64,000 bases of DNA from Flectonema sp. DT1601 (lineage: Eukaryota; Euglenozoa; Diplonemea; Diplonemida; Diplonemidae). The stretch is from NCBI GenBank assembly GCA_964019425.1, contig OZ025806.1:1111374-1175373 (forward strand), in the 5' to 3' direction. The position numbers were made by a program, and so were the translations under genes. Shown here piece after piece: positions 20,349 through 28,926 of this stretch; the first letter of the stretch is position 1, and every line of letters starts with the position of its first letter. Under the pieces are notes generated by a model. The model searched no databases. It saw only the letters and a list, made by a program, of their open reading frames with translations, and had not been told where the DNA came from.

Positions 20349-21401
20349 ATGACTACCGTAGAAGCCCTCGAGACCAGAATGCGCAAGACTGGTGCCCCGA
20401 TGAAGAACATTCTTGTAACAGGAGGTTGCGGATTTATTGCTTCAAACTTTTTGAATTATTTCTGTCCGCGTTATTCCGATTGTCTGTTTGTGAACCTCGA
20501 TAAGATGGATTACGTGGCCAACTCTAAGAACGTGAACACCATGGACAACTACAAATTTGTAAAGGGTGACATCGAGTCAGCAGACCTGGTCATGCACATC
20601 TTCACAGAGTTTCAGATCGACACGCTCATCAATTTTGCAGCGCAAACTCACGTTGACAACAGTTTCGGTAACTCGCTGTGCTTCACGAAAACGAATGTTC
20701 TGGGAACACACAACTTGTTAGAGTGCGCTAAGGTTTATGGAAAGATCGAAAAGTTCATCCACGTCTCAACCGACGAAGTGTATGGAGAAGTCAATGACAG
20801 TCAGCTTGAGTCCGCACTATTAAACCCGACTAACCCTTATGCTGCTACAAAGGCTGCAGCAGAGTTCATTGTGAAAGCTTACCGCAAGTCATTCGACCTT
20901 CCGATAGTAATCACGAGAGGCAACAACGTTTACGGTCCAAGACAGTATCCTGAGAAGGTGATTCCGAGATTTATTTGGCTGTTAAACAAGGGTGAGAAAA
21001 TGACCATTCAAGGGTCAGGTAACCAGCTGAGAACGTTCGTGCACAGTGAAGACGCTGCGAGAGCTTATGCTGCAGTAGTTGAAAAAGGAATATTGGGAGA
21101 GACGTACAACATTGGAACTGATGATGAGTGGTCAGTAATGCAAATTGCAGAATTGTTAGTCCAAGAGATGAAACCTGGTGACAAGGTTGGGGATTGGGTC
21201 ACGGCAGTCCCTGACAGGGACTTCAACGATTTCAGATATGTCGTTGACTCCTCAAAACTGGAATCTCTCGGTTGGAAAAAAGACATCGAATTTAAAACAG
21301 GAATCAAGGACACCATCTCTTGGTATCTTGAGGCTTTCAAGAATGGCCACTGGGACTTCATCAACCCACACATTGGAAGACCTCCTGTTGTCACTGACTA
21401 A
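20349..21401 (+). CDS. dTDP-glucose 4,6-dehydratase family protein (TGDS/RmlB-like)
   Basis: 350 residues, the same length as human TGDS. It is an extended short-chain dehydrogenase/reductase with an N-terminal NAD-binding VTGGCGFIASNF (about 23-34), the catalytic STDEVYGE stretch (about 140-147), and the active-site NPYAATK (YxxxK, about 163-169). The order TDE then YxxxK is the 4,6-dehydratase signature, converting NDP-glucose to NDP-4-keto-6-deoxyglucose. The nucleotide specificity (TDP, UDP) cannot be told from sequence alone. It could feed rhamnose-type sugar synthesis, but no other gene of that pathway is nearby. There is no intron. Codon use looks GC-richer than in neighbouring genes, as in a highly expressed gene. 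Confidence 0.93.
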   Translation: MTTVEALETRMRKTGAPMKNILVTGGCGFIASNFLNYFCPRYSDCLFVNLDKMDYVANSKNVNTMDNYKFVKGDIESADLVMHIFTEFQIDTLINFAAQTHVDNSFGNSLCFTKTNVLGTHNLLECAKVYGKIEKFIHVSTDEVYGEVNDSQLESALLNPTNPYAATKAAAEFIVKAYRKSFDLPIVITRGNNVYGPRQYPEKVIPRFIWLLNKGEKMTIQGSGNQLRTFVHSEDAARAYAAVVEKGILGETYNIGTDDEWSVMQIAELLVQEMKPGDKVGDWVTAVPDRDFNDFRYVVDSSKLESLGWKKDIEFKTGIKDTISWYLEAFKNGHWDFINPHIGRPPVVTD

Positions 21402-22188
21402 ATAACAACAACAAATATAAATTAAAATAACACTCTCAGTCGATCTGGAAGACGAGGTTTCACAACGGGCAAAACTTTTCCTAGAGAAGACTTTTTCCTT
21501 TAGTGTTGTTAAGGCCACAGGAAAAGAAAAAGATTCCCATAAATCTACAGTTTTCGCAGATGCAGGAAATCCCTTTTCCGCTTGCTGCATTGTTGGAAGG
21601 CAAGAAGTGGGGAAATACGGAGAGTAATCAACCTCAAATCAAATCGCATAAGGCACACTTGCCTTTTCCCATTCGAAATTGGTTGGTCGCAATGGTGAAA
21701 TAACTTTAATAGTTCCATCATATTTCTTGAGGGTAAGCCGCATGGCTTGGCAGATCCTGGGGTCTTGTGATGGTGACGCAGTCGGGCTATTAATTCTCTT
21801 TTCCTTTTAATATTCCCATCTTCCTCAGTGAACTCCTTCAATGCAGGCCATGCGTTGATTTAAATATCGAACAGGGATTCAAGGAATCCGAAAAGAAGTG
21901 AATAACATATGAGACAAGAACCTGACCTTTCAATGAAAAAGAAGGAAACATTGGGAAGGCAAATAAGACGTTGAGTGATGTAGAGAATGAGACTAAAAAT
22001 AAGGTTGCACCTTTTTATAAAACCAAATTAATTCAACCGTTACAATTCTGTAAGAACTCTTGGTCTGCCTTCCACGTGTAAGTGTCAAAGCCGTGCTCTT
22101 GTTTGGTGCCATGTTTACCTTTACCTTTCCCAATTAACAGACATCATAGAAATGATCAGGAATCTTCAGGCATTTCACTGAAATAATT
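21402..22188. other. Intergenic, nothing recognised
   Basis: About 0.8 kb of presumed 3' UTR and spacer with only short random open frames. Confidence 0.5.
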
Positions 22189-22199
22189 TAATTACACAG
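22180..22199 (+). promoter_or_regulatory. Predicted trans-splice acceptor for the small 22211 gene
   Basis: The sequence TAATTTAATTACACAG has its AG at 22198-22199, and the ATG follows 11 nt later. The tract is T/A-rich rather than strongly pyrimidine. Confidence 0.5.
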
Positions 22200-22210
22200 A
22201 ATTTTACACA

Positions 22211-22414
22211 ATGTCGTCGGGAACTGCTGGCGTTGCGTTTATCGCATCTGTTGGTGTAATGATAGTTGAAATGAACACAGTCATTGAGATGGGAAAGAAG
22301 CACGCGAAGCCTGATCCAGCAATGATGTTGCCCCCACCAGTTCGGAAAGATATTGCAACGATATATGGCACCGTTAGCGCTCTAAATGGGGATCACAAAG
22401 GTGGAAATAGCTAA
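22211..22414 (+). CDS. Small 67-residue protein with one hydrophobic segment, unrecognised
   Basis: The frame encodes MSSGTAGVAFIASVGVM and ends with a short hydrophilic tail. Residues about 5-21 are hydrophobic and could span a membrane. The rest is polar with a MMLPPPVRKD stretch. I do not recognise a family. It is listed because it has the same signal as its neighbours: a splice acceptor AG exactly 11 nt before the ATG, on the same strand, in otherwise empty DNA. Small single-span subunits of mitochondrial complexes look like this, but nothing here proves it. Confidence 0.5.
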   Translation: MSSGTAGVAFIASVGVMIVEMNTVIEMGKKHAKPDPAMMLPPPVRKDIATIYGTVSALNGDHKGGNS

Positions 22415-22744
22415 CATTGGGACTCCGAACCCAACCATTGTTTGTTTATCCTAGGATTTTTTGCATTCGATTGATTTTTTTGATTGACTGATAACCATTA
22501 ATACTGACATTAGACCGCCTAAACGATGATTATACACTCCTGAGGAACCTTTGTTAACTTCAGTTACCGAAGTTACGTACTTTCACGCCGATACCCTTCT
22601 CGATGACGATTGTCTGAAAGGACTTTCGGGATTAAACAAGGGTGGACAAATGAGAGACCGTCCAGTTAAGTCGCACAATTCACTCCTGCGATAGAGAATT
22701 TACTTGTTGTTAGAATTGTGACACTCGAACGAAACTGAACGTCG

Positions 22745-22766
22745 TTACTAATAATTTATTCAGCAG
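22745..22766 (+). promoter_or_regulatory. Predicted trans-splice acceptor for the 22776 gene
   Basis: The sequence AATTTATTCAGCAG offers two AGs, at 22762-22763 and 22765-22766. They leave 12 or 9 nt before the ATG. Confidence 0.5.
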
Positions 22767-22775
22767 TTCTAAAAT

Positions 22776-24230
22776 ATGATAATATTGTCACTCTTGCTAT
22801 GGATTTCTATCCCGACCTTTATGGAGACTGTTGGCGGGCCTGTTGTAGTTGTGATACATCACATACAGGTCTCGCAGGTATTCCTTCGCTCAGTTTCGAA
22901 AGATTGGCAAAGTGGTCAGGAAATGCTGGGAAAATCTGTTGTTGAAGAGGCTCAATCGGAGTTGGATAAAGTCCAATTTGTGAATCCTATGAGCATTCAA
23001 ACAGCACTCGAAGTACTGGACGGATTGGAACAAGAAGAAGAACAGCTAAATGATCTGCTGCTTATCCATGATGCAATTTTGGTTGTTATTCAAGCAAAGA
23101 ATCCAGAAGAACACCTGACCTGCATACTGCCAGAGTATCACCGAACAACCTACTCGCTTGCTTTAGTTCCATTTCCTGAACCAACAGAAATCTCGGATTT
23201 TTTAGCTAAATCCCTGGATCTGGAGACTGACTTACAATATGTGAAATATCGCAATGGGCTTTACAACAACTACTATATTCCAACACAAAAGGGTTTGTGT
23301 GAGCATATTAATATTGAAGAAGCTCGTCGAGACTTTATGACAGAATATGTGCAGAAAAGCAAGCCAGTTATTATTAAGAAAGGTATGCTTGACGACATAT
23401 GGAAAGCTAATTCCTGGACACTGACAGAGCTCAGAAAAACAATTGGGCTTAGCGAAGTTCATGTAAAGTTATCAGAAGATGGCATTTTCGAAGGTCCCGA
23501 AGATGTGAAGTTTTGGGGTAAGAGTGACAAAGATCGGGAAATTCCAGATTTCGTGTGGAGGAAGCTGGAGTCCCCAGATCGAGTGATCGTCCGACCAGCC
23601 TCTGCAACCATTTCGATGGAGGAATTGATATCGGGCATCACTAACAACAGCAACAGTAATTTTTATCTGGAATACACATCACTTAATAACCTGCAGGCCA
23701 TAGCCGCCGATGTTACACCCCCACGTTGGTCGCAACCTCTGAAGTTGTCGCAAAAGAACATCTGGCTTGGAGGAAATACAACTGGAAAACTTCATTTCGA
23801 CGCCTTCGAAAACCTCATGGGTGTTGTGTCTGGTTCAAAGGAATTTGTCATTTTCCACCCCCACCAAAATGAGAATCTATATGAGGGACATATACGAGAA
23901 GCGGAGTTTTCATATTCCTTTGAAACCCATTCTTTCTCTAGAGATACACTTCCTGACTCCACGGCACTTGTAATGTCACCTGTCCACATAAATAACCGAA
24001 CAGAGCTATCTCGCTACCCTAACTTTGAACATGCGAACAACAGCCGTTTGACTTGTCATGTTGAAGCTGGTGACATTCTCTTCCTCCCTTCTCATTGGTG
24101 GCATGAGGTGCGAAGTGTAGGAGACCCAGTTACGCTGGCAGTTAATCTGTGGTTCGAACCATACTACACAAAAAGTTTCCCTTGTCGGTCCTGCAGAATG
24201 AAGCACAACAGAGCTGCTTATCCCTGGTAG
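22776..24230 (+). CDS. JmjC/cupin_8 hydroxylase, JMJD7-like, with signal peptide
   Basis: 484 residues. Residues 1-20 (MIILSLLLWISIPTF and following) look like a signal peptide or anchor. The JmjC domain spans about 180-475. The Fe(II) ligands are visible as H340-F-D342 in GKLHFDAFENLMGVVSG and distal H443 in PSHWWHEV. The run LSRYPNFEHANNSRL before AGDILFLPSHWWHEV parallels JMJD7, which uses 2-oxoglutarate and oxygen to hydroxylate lysine on TRAFAC GTPases; other cupin_8 enzymes (HIF-asparagine hydroxylase, tRNA wybutosine hydroxylase) are less similar. A leader peptide is unexpected for a JMJD7 role and may indicate ER lumen action. The last codons CCCTG abut a possible donor (GTAGGT), so a C-terminal intron is conceivable. 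Confidence 0.82.
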   Translation: MIILSLLLWISIPTFMETVGGPVVVVIHHIQVSQVFLRSVSKDWQSGQEMLGKSVVEEAQSELDKVQFVNPMSIQTALEVLDGLEQEEEQLNDLLLIHDAILVVIQAKNPEEHLTCILPEYHRTTYSLALVPFPEPTEISDFLAKSLDLETDLQYVKYRNGLYNNYYIPTQKGLCEHINIEEARRDFMTEYVQKSKPVIIKKGMLDDIWKANSWTLTELRKTIGLSEVHVKLSEDGIFEGPEDVKFWGKSDKDREIPDFVWRKLESPDRVIVRPASATISMEELISGITNNSNSNFYLEYTSLNNLQAIAADVTPPRWSQPLKLSQKNIWLGGNTTGKLHFDAFENLMGVVSGSKEFVIFHPHQNENLYEGHIREAEFSYSFETHSFSRDTLPDSTALVMSPVHINNRTELSRYPNFEHANNSRLTCHVEAGDILFLPSHWWHEVRSVGDPVTLAVNLWFEPYYTKSFPCRSCRMKHNRAAYPW

Positions 24231-24527
24231 GTCTATTTAAATTCCTTCTTTGTCACATGTGATTCGGATGCATATTTTGTTGTTCCCTGCGATTCTAAGC
24301 TAATTCAACTCTTTTTTATTTCAGCAAAAAAAAAAAAGAGATTTTCGCTATTGGAATGCCTGATAATGTCATTGCTATTCACTTTTTTGTCGCTGTTCAC
24401 CGGAAGTGATAAGCTGTTCAGTAAAAGTTTTTTTTGCACCGACGAAGTCGGAGAAGAGCCGTTATTTATTATGTCATGTTATCTATTTCAACAAAAATGT
24501 CTGGCGTCGACATCCATGATAATCTCA
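24231..24527. other. 3' flank of the JmjC gene, possible splice acceptor inside
   Basis: The tract CTTTTTTATTTCAG ending at about 24325 is a good acceptor. It could join the end of the JmjC gene to a short Lys-rich tail or serve a lost downstream gene: the next ATG, at 24356, opens only 17 codons. No gene is called. Confidence 0.4.
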
Positions 24528-24541
24528 AAAAAAAGAAAAAA
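24528..24541 (-). terminator. RNA polymerase III terminator of the tRNA-Asp gene
   Basis: On the - strand the mature tRNA end is followed at once by T6, C, then T8, a textbook Pol III stop signal. Confidence 0.85.
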
Positions 24542-24613
24542 TTCCCCGGCCGGGAATTGAACCCGGGTCTTCCGCGTGACAGGCGGAAATACTGACCTCT
24601 ATACTACCGAGGA
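24542..24613 (-). tRNA. tRNA-Asp (anticodon GTC)
   Basis: The - strand reads TCCTCGGTAGTATAGAGGTC at the 5' end. The anticodon arm is TTCCGC CTGTCAC GCGGAA with anticodon GTC. The T arm contains GGGTTCAATTCCC and the acceptor pairs TCCTCGG with CCGGGGA. The length is 72 nt and there is no intron. Boxes A and B match eukaryotic tRNA-Asp. The discriminator base is A, whereas eukaryotic tRNA-Asp normally has G73, an aspartyl-tRNA synthetase identity base. Retroelement E1 begins within about 35 bp of its 5' end. Confidence 0.92.
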
Positions 24614-24657
24614 GATATTTTCTGTACTCTTTTTATTTATTTAAGGGACCACACAAA

Positions 24658-25257
24658 ATGCCTTCACGCGGCGGTCTCGGAAGGCCCCCTAAAAAAACTA
24701 AGGGGGATGGGGACTGTATGTTCCGAGCAATCCTACTGGCGAAGGGAGAATGGAATCGGCGAGTGGGTGCGAGGGTGCTGCGGAAGAGACTCGCGGAATA
24801 CATGAGAGGTGAAGAGAGGACGGACCAATGGTTCGTCAACGGACTGGCCAAGGAGGACTACGCTGTACGACTGGATAACAAGGGATGGGGGGACAACGTA
24901 GCGCTGCAGGTTGCGGCGGACCAGATGGGAGTAGTGATCATAGTGTGGGAGGCGGGGAGACTCCTAAAGATGCTGCCCCTGAGAAGGACTGAGGACATCC
25001 CGCTGTGGATAGTGCTGGATAAAGAACACTACGAGGCAGTGCTCCAAGCGGACGCCGAAATGCTCAATCGGGTGGAGGAGAGAGCCGAGGCGGTGTATGT
25101 GCTGAAGCTCTCCGAACAAACGGCTGAAGAGGCTGCGGTGAGGATAGGCCTGGGGACGGGACCAAGCGCGGGACTGAGGGGGTCTGGGCCTTACTACTGC
25201 CCCAGGGGAGAATGCTCGCGATCACGCGCCCAGCGATTTGAGGGATATAAGAACTGA
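24658..25257 (+). CDS. E1 ORF A: OTU-family cysteine protease
   Basis: 199 residues to a TGA. The OTU catalytic Cys lies in KGDGDCMFRA (D17, C20), and the catalytic His in LDKEHYEAVL (H124), with the intervening WGDNVALQVAADQMGVVIIVW typical of the family. OTU enzymes cleave ubiquitin or similar modifiers. The C-terminal YYCPRGECSRSRAQRFEGY begins a C2H2 finger whose second half lies beyond the TGA at 25255-25257 in the same frame. In E2 the corresponding position is a tryptophan (FEEWAELLRHVDEH), so the TGA probably replaces TGG. The ATG lies 12 nt after a splice-acceptor AG, as in host genes. Confidence 0.85.
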   Translation: MPSRGGLGRPPKKTKGDGDCMFRAILLAKGEWNRRVGARVLRKRLAEYMRGEERTDQWFVNGLAKEDYAVRLDNKGWGDNVALQVAADQMGVVIIVWEAGRLLKMLPLRRTEDIPLWIVLDKEHYEAVLQADAEMLNRVEERAEAVYVLKLSEQTAEEAAVRIGLGTGPSAGLRGSGPYYCPRGECSRSRAQRFEGYKN

Positions 25258-25692
25258 GGAGGACTATTAGGCCACTTGAACAAGGAGCACCTCCTGTCAG
25301 ATCGCCCTCTCACGGAGGCGGAGCAGCAGGCGATGGGGGTGCGACCATGCACGATGTGTGGGTGTCTGACGGGAAGCAGCACCGGGGTCCACCCGAGATG
25401 TAGAGAAGCCATGGCGCTAGATGGGGGGGAGGAAGAGGTTCAGAACGCCCCGTGGCCAGACGAAAAAGAGCTTGGAGAGCTGCCGTCGTGGGAGGAGATA
25501 GGGGCGGCACAGGTAGTGGTGCCAAAAAAGTTGGACGAGAGGCTGACGATGTTGTGGGCGAGAGCTCTCATGGCAACATTGCAACGGATAGCACAGCGAA
25601 GGAGAGCAAGACCCAGAGGAGGCCCAACAAAAGAGGGAGCCACTGGTACCACAGGAAGCAAACGCTCGGGAGGAAGACCGCGAGGGATATGA
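25258..25692 (+). pseudogene. E1 ORF B: zinc-finger continuation of the OTU frame
   Basis: It continues in the same frame as ORF A after one TGA and has no ATG at its start. It reads GGLLGHLNKEHLLSDRPLT, completing the C2H2 finger, then RPCTMCGCLTGSSTGVHPRC, matching E2 RECPVCCGIIGQDQPMHPGC. The following LPSWEEIGAAQVVVPKKLDE aligns with E2 FPSLEEIASRRRPIAKKLP. Homology fades after about 25600 into Arg/Gly-rich sequence, and the frame ends at TGA 25690-25692 while the USP part continues in the next frame. So it is expressed only with stop read-through, or it is a decayed middle of a once-continuous ORF. Confidence 0.65.
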
Positions 25693-25735
25693 CGAACCGA
25701 CAGCGCGTGGAACAGACGGAGGAGCTGATGTACAG

Positions 25736-28700
25736 ATGGAGAACTATGAGAGCCAGGAAGGGGCGAACTCCCAGGAACTAATGGAGGAAGTTACAGGGGA
25801 GATTGCCGAAACGAGCGAGCCGCTAGCGTATGGAATGGATGAAGGGGGTGATATACTCATGGAGGACTGTGAACCGGAATCAAACCTTTTCTGCACGCGG
25901 GTAGCGCCAGCGGCCCCGTGTCTTGGTAGCAGAGGCCCGGACGTCACCGAACCGCAGAGCCAAGGGGGTGGGACGAATATCCAGACGCGGACCACCTGGA
26001 TGGAGGGCCTGACGAACCTCGGAGACTCGTGTTACCTGAACGCCACCTTGCAGGCACTACTGAAGGGGTCGCATGTGGATTTCCAGCGGGCACGGAACAC
26101 CCCTCACGTATGCGGGACGAGGTGCACAGTGTGCGCACTAGCACTGGTGCAGGGAGGTGGGTCGCAAGGAGAGATAACGAGGATCACAAGAGAATGGATG
26201 GGAAGAGGACAACAGGACGCCCACGGAGCCCTACTACACATAGTGTCGGACCTGCAGGAAAGAGCAAGACCAGGCGACCTCTTAGCAAACGCTTTCACAT
26301 GCATGGTGGCAGTAGAACGCACGTGCATATGCTGTGGCGGAGGGAGCCAATCAATCGAGCTGGACTGCGGCCTGATACTGCGGGGATGGGACCTACAGTC
26401 GGCACTGGAGTCGACGACGATACCACAGGACTACGTGTGCGGACTGTGCGGTACGGGGTCTTTGCAGGAGCGCAGGATCTTGATGGAGGCGCCGGAAACG
26501 ATGATCGTATGCATTGTGAACGAGAATGCCACGAAAATGGCGCTGGGAGAACAAGTGTCGATGCGGAACAGCAAGATACAGGCCGACTATAGGGTGTCCG
26601 CTGTGGTGGTCCATCAGGGGTGTCTGGGATCGGGTCACTACACGTCTTTCACCCTATCACCGGGCGGCTGGAGGTACCAGGACGATGAGGTGGAGCGAGC
26701 AACAAGCTGGCGAGAGGTGCTGTCGTCTGTCCCTTACGTGCTATTCCTGCGAAGACAAGCTACAAAGGAGATGTTCTGCGCAAATGAAGTTCCGATGATG
26801 CCACGACTAGCTCCACAGGTGGTCAGGGTAACGCCCCCAGAGCAGCACGGAATGGAAGGAAGGGATTATAGGCAAGTGAACAGTGAAATGCTCATACGGC
26901 CTGGAACGCAAAAGTCACGGACACAGTGTGAAGTACCACAATCAACACGGACCCAAAACCCACCGAACCTGCTAAGGACGGTGAAGACACTAGGTCGGTG
27001 CGAGAAGAAGAACGCCACGCGTGTCACAATACGAGCACACACAACGAAAGGCCAGAGGAGTCAACCGGCGACGCGAATGGAGAGCAAGTTCAAGCTCTAT
27101 GCTATCTCGAAGGGAAGGGGACGCACTACCATCGTGAATAGCTGGGCAGAGGCCGAGAAACAGACGAAGGGACTCTCTTGCGCTGTTTATCAGGGCTTCA
27201 ATAATGGAGAGGAGGCGGAGGCTTTCCTGAGAAGCACTGACCCAGAGTATAAGACAGCAGACAAGCCAGTAAAAGGCCCACGCAGAAATCGGCGGTACGC
27301 GGTCCCGTGTGGACGGCGTCCAGGAACGTACAGCACATGGAGTGAAGCCTCACTGCAAGTGCTACGCTGTCCAGGTGGGAAGGTGAAGAAGCTTTGCACG
27401 GACAGGAGAGCACGGGAGTACGTCGAAGAGCACAGAGCCACGAAAGGGTTAACGCAGCCAACACCACCACATCCAGCTGTGTACCTTTTCTTAGGCAAAA
27501 CCGGAAGGGCGTGCCTGGTGCGGAGTGGCGGAGGACCAGTGATGAAGAAGTGGCATGAGACCACAGGAGAGGAAAAAGACCCCATGCTGGCCGCACTAGA
27601 ATTGGCACTGGAATGGGTCACAGGGAAGGGCCTCCTGGAGGGACCCGTGGAAGTGCAAGCATACGCACCCTTGGAACAGTGGACGAGAGAACGGTGGGAG
27701 AAATTCGGGGCGATAAGTAGCGTGGTAAGGGCACGAGGACTAGTGTTGAGGCTGGCGGACCTACCTGTCGAAGTAAAGCACACAGCTTACCAGTGGGTGT
27801 GCCAAGTGATGACAGGCGAAACAGAGGTAGAACAGAAACCGAAGCCAGCGGAACCAGTCGAGGAGCCGAAGGAAGGATCGGCAGATCCCCACCATGGACG
27901 TGAGCCCCGAATAGGATGGCGCCCAAGTGCGATCCATGAGCCTGAGGAGGGAGTGCGAGGACAGTCGGAACCGGAAGCGGCTTTTAGAGATTCGAAGAAG
28001 AGGGCGAAGATCGAGCTCATAGAATGGCACTCTGAAAAGCCCATCTATGAACTGTTCTACGCAGCAACACAGAGGGAGACGAGAACGTGTGTTGTAAGTG
28101 GCGGTGAAGTGATCCACATGTGGAGATTCCCCCTCAAGGAATGCTCGCCGAACCGCGAGGGTAAGGCGTTAGGGATCGGGATGGCGCAGCTGCTAAGTTA
28201 CGGAGACGCAGTGAAGGAAATAGTGGCGTACGGCTCACTCGAGCACTCAGTAGAGTCACACCGACGATACATCGAGGTCTCGCAGAGAATGGCGCATCGA
28301 CTTGGATCAACGCTGAGGCTGGAGCGCCTGCCCCCCGAAGCCAGCGAAGAGGCCTACCGATGGGTGAGAGGTGAGGAAAAAGTCGGGAGGAGATTGTTAA
28401 AGTGGAAGGAGGAGAACGGTAAGGAAGTCTCACAGGCGGTAACAAGCACACACGAGAAAAATATTGTGCCTGAAACCACCACGGAGCCTACCATGGACCA
28501 TGACTCAGACAAGATGACGTCAGACTCGAGCTCGATCTGCTCCCCACCGACACAAGAAGACCGCCCCCCAGTAGGGATGTGTGGGTGCGGAAAGGAGATA
28601 CCGCAAGCAGCGATCAAGAATCCGGTGAAACACCCGACGAAGGGATGGTGTGATAGGTGTGGAGAGCGGATCGCGAAGGGAACGCGGGTAGTCATGTGCG

Positions 28701-28810
28701 TGAAGTGTGACTACGCTGAATGCTGCGGATTGTTGGAGAGATCGCGGCGTGGGAAAGAGAAGAGGAAAAGGAAATCACGGGGATCGCGATCGAAAAACGA
28801 TGCCATGTGA
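25736..28810 (+). CDS. E1 ORF C: USP deubiquitinase with RNase H1-type modules and C-terminal zinc cluster
   Basis: 1024 residues, uninterrupted. The USP (peptidase C19) domain spans about 88-340: the Cys box is LTNLGDSCYLNATLQALLKG (C99), the His box is GSGHYTSF (H301), and internal CxxC pairs look like the USP zinc ribbon. At about 452-500 and 518-565 are two modules like the RNase H1 N-terminal/viroplasmin domain (KLYAISKGRG and RRYAVPCGRRPGTYSTWSEA). Two RNase H-like segments follow (about 580-690 and 770-875) without recognisable catalytic acids. Residues about 948-998 hold a dense Cys cluster (CGCGKE, WCDRCG, VMCVKC), perhaps a ZZ- or RING-like finger, then a basic tail. The frame stays open about 140 nt upstream of this ATG. 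Confidence 0.85.
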   Translation: MENYESQEGANSQELMEEVTGEIAETSEPLAYGMDEGGDILMEDCEPESNLFCTRVAPAAPCLGSRGPDVTEPQSQGGGTNIQTRTTWMEGLTNLGDSCYLNATLQALLKGSHVDFQRARNTPHVCGTRCTVCALALVQGGGSQGEITRITREWMGRGQQDAHGALLHIVSDLQERARPGDLLANAFTCMVAVERTCICCGGGSQSIELDCGLILRGWDLQSALESTTIPQDYVCGLCGTGSLQERRILMEAPETMIVCIVNENATKMALGEQVSMRNSKIQADYRVSAVVVHQGCLGSGHYTSFTLSPGGWRYQDDEVERATSWREVLSSVPYVLFLRRQATKEMFCANEVPMMPRLAPQVVRVTPPEQHGMEGRDYRQVNSEMLIRPGTQKSRTQCEVPQSTRTQNPPNLLRTVKTLGRCEKKNATRVTIRAHTTKGQRSQPATRMESKFKLYAISKGRGRTTIVNSWAEAEKQTKGLSCAVYQGFNNGEEAEAFLRSTDPEYKTADKPVKGPRRNRRYAVPCGRRPGTYSTWSEASLQVLRCPGGKVKKLCTDRRAREYVEEHRATKGLTQPTPPHPAVYLFLGKTGRACLVRSGGGPVMKKWHETTGEEKDPMLAALELALEWVTGKGLLEGPVEVQAYAPLEQWTRERWEKFGAISSVVRARGLVLRLADLPVEVKHTAYQWVCQVMTGETEVEQKPKPAEPVEEPKEGSADPHHGREPRIGWRPSAIHEPEEGVRGQSEPEAAFRDSKKRAKIELIEWHSEKPIYELFYAATQRETRTCVVSGGEVIHMWRFPLKECSPNREGKALGIGMAQLLSYGDAVKEIVAYGSLEHSVESHRRYIEVSQRMAHRLGSTLRLERLPPEASEEAYRWVRGEEKVGRRLLKWKEENGKEVSQAVTSTHEKNIVPETTTEPTMDHDSDKMTSDSSSICSPPTQEDRPPVGMCGCGKEIPQAAIKNPVKHPTKGWCDRCGERIAKGTRVVMCVKCDYAECCGLLERSRRGKEKRKRKSRGSRSKNDAM

Positions 28811-28926
28811 GAAGCATGAAACGGAAAGTGAATGAACGGAAAAAATTAAATGTAAAGAAGTGAACTTGTAAAAAATGTAAAGAAGCAAACATGTTAAAAG
28901 AAAAATGAAAAAAAAAAAAAAAAAAG

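Larger units (their letters stand above)
24646..28926 (+). mobile_element. E1: RT-less LINE relative encoding OTU, zinc finger, USP and RNase H-like modules
   Basis: The unit starts just after a splice-acceptor-like TTTATTTATTTAAG (AG at 24644-24645) and may end in the 17-A run at about 28909-28926. Its three open frames align in order with the outer parts of the E2 polyprotein (OTU, zinc fingers, then USP and RNase H modules), but the reverse transcriptase and endonuclease segment is absent. It is visibly GC-richer than the host genes. USP sequences differ clearly between E1 and E2 (LTNLGDSCYLNATLQALLKG against LPNIGNSCYLNASVQCLLKG), so E1 is not a recent deletion of E2. Borders are approximate; no target duplication was found. 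Confidence 0.7.

Noticed and set aside
24356-24409. Short frame starting MPDNVIAIHF after a good acceptor
   Set aside because: 17 codons and no family resemblance; it could be the last exon of the JmjC gene, but this cannot be settled from sequence.
24614-24645. Second spliced-leader relic in front of E1 (TTTCTGTACT)
   Set aside because: Only ten bases match the leader and the flanks differ. It is too short to separate from chance in T-rich DNA.
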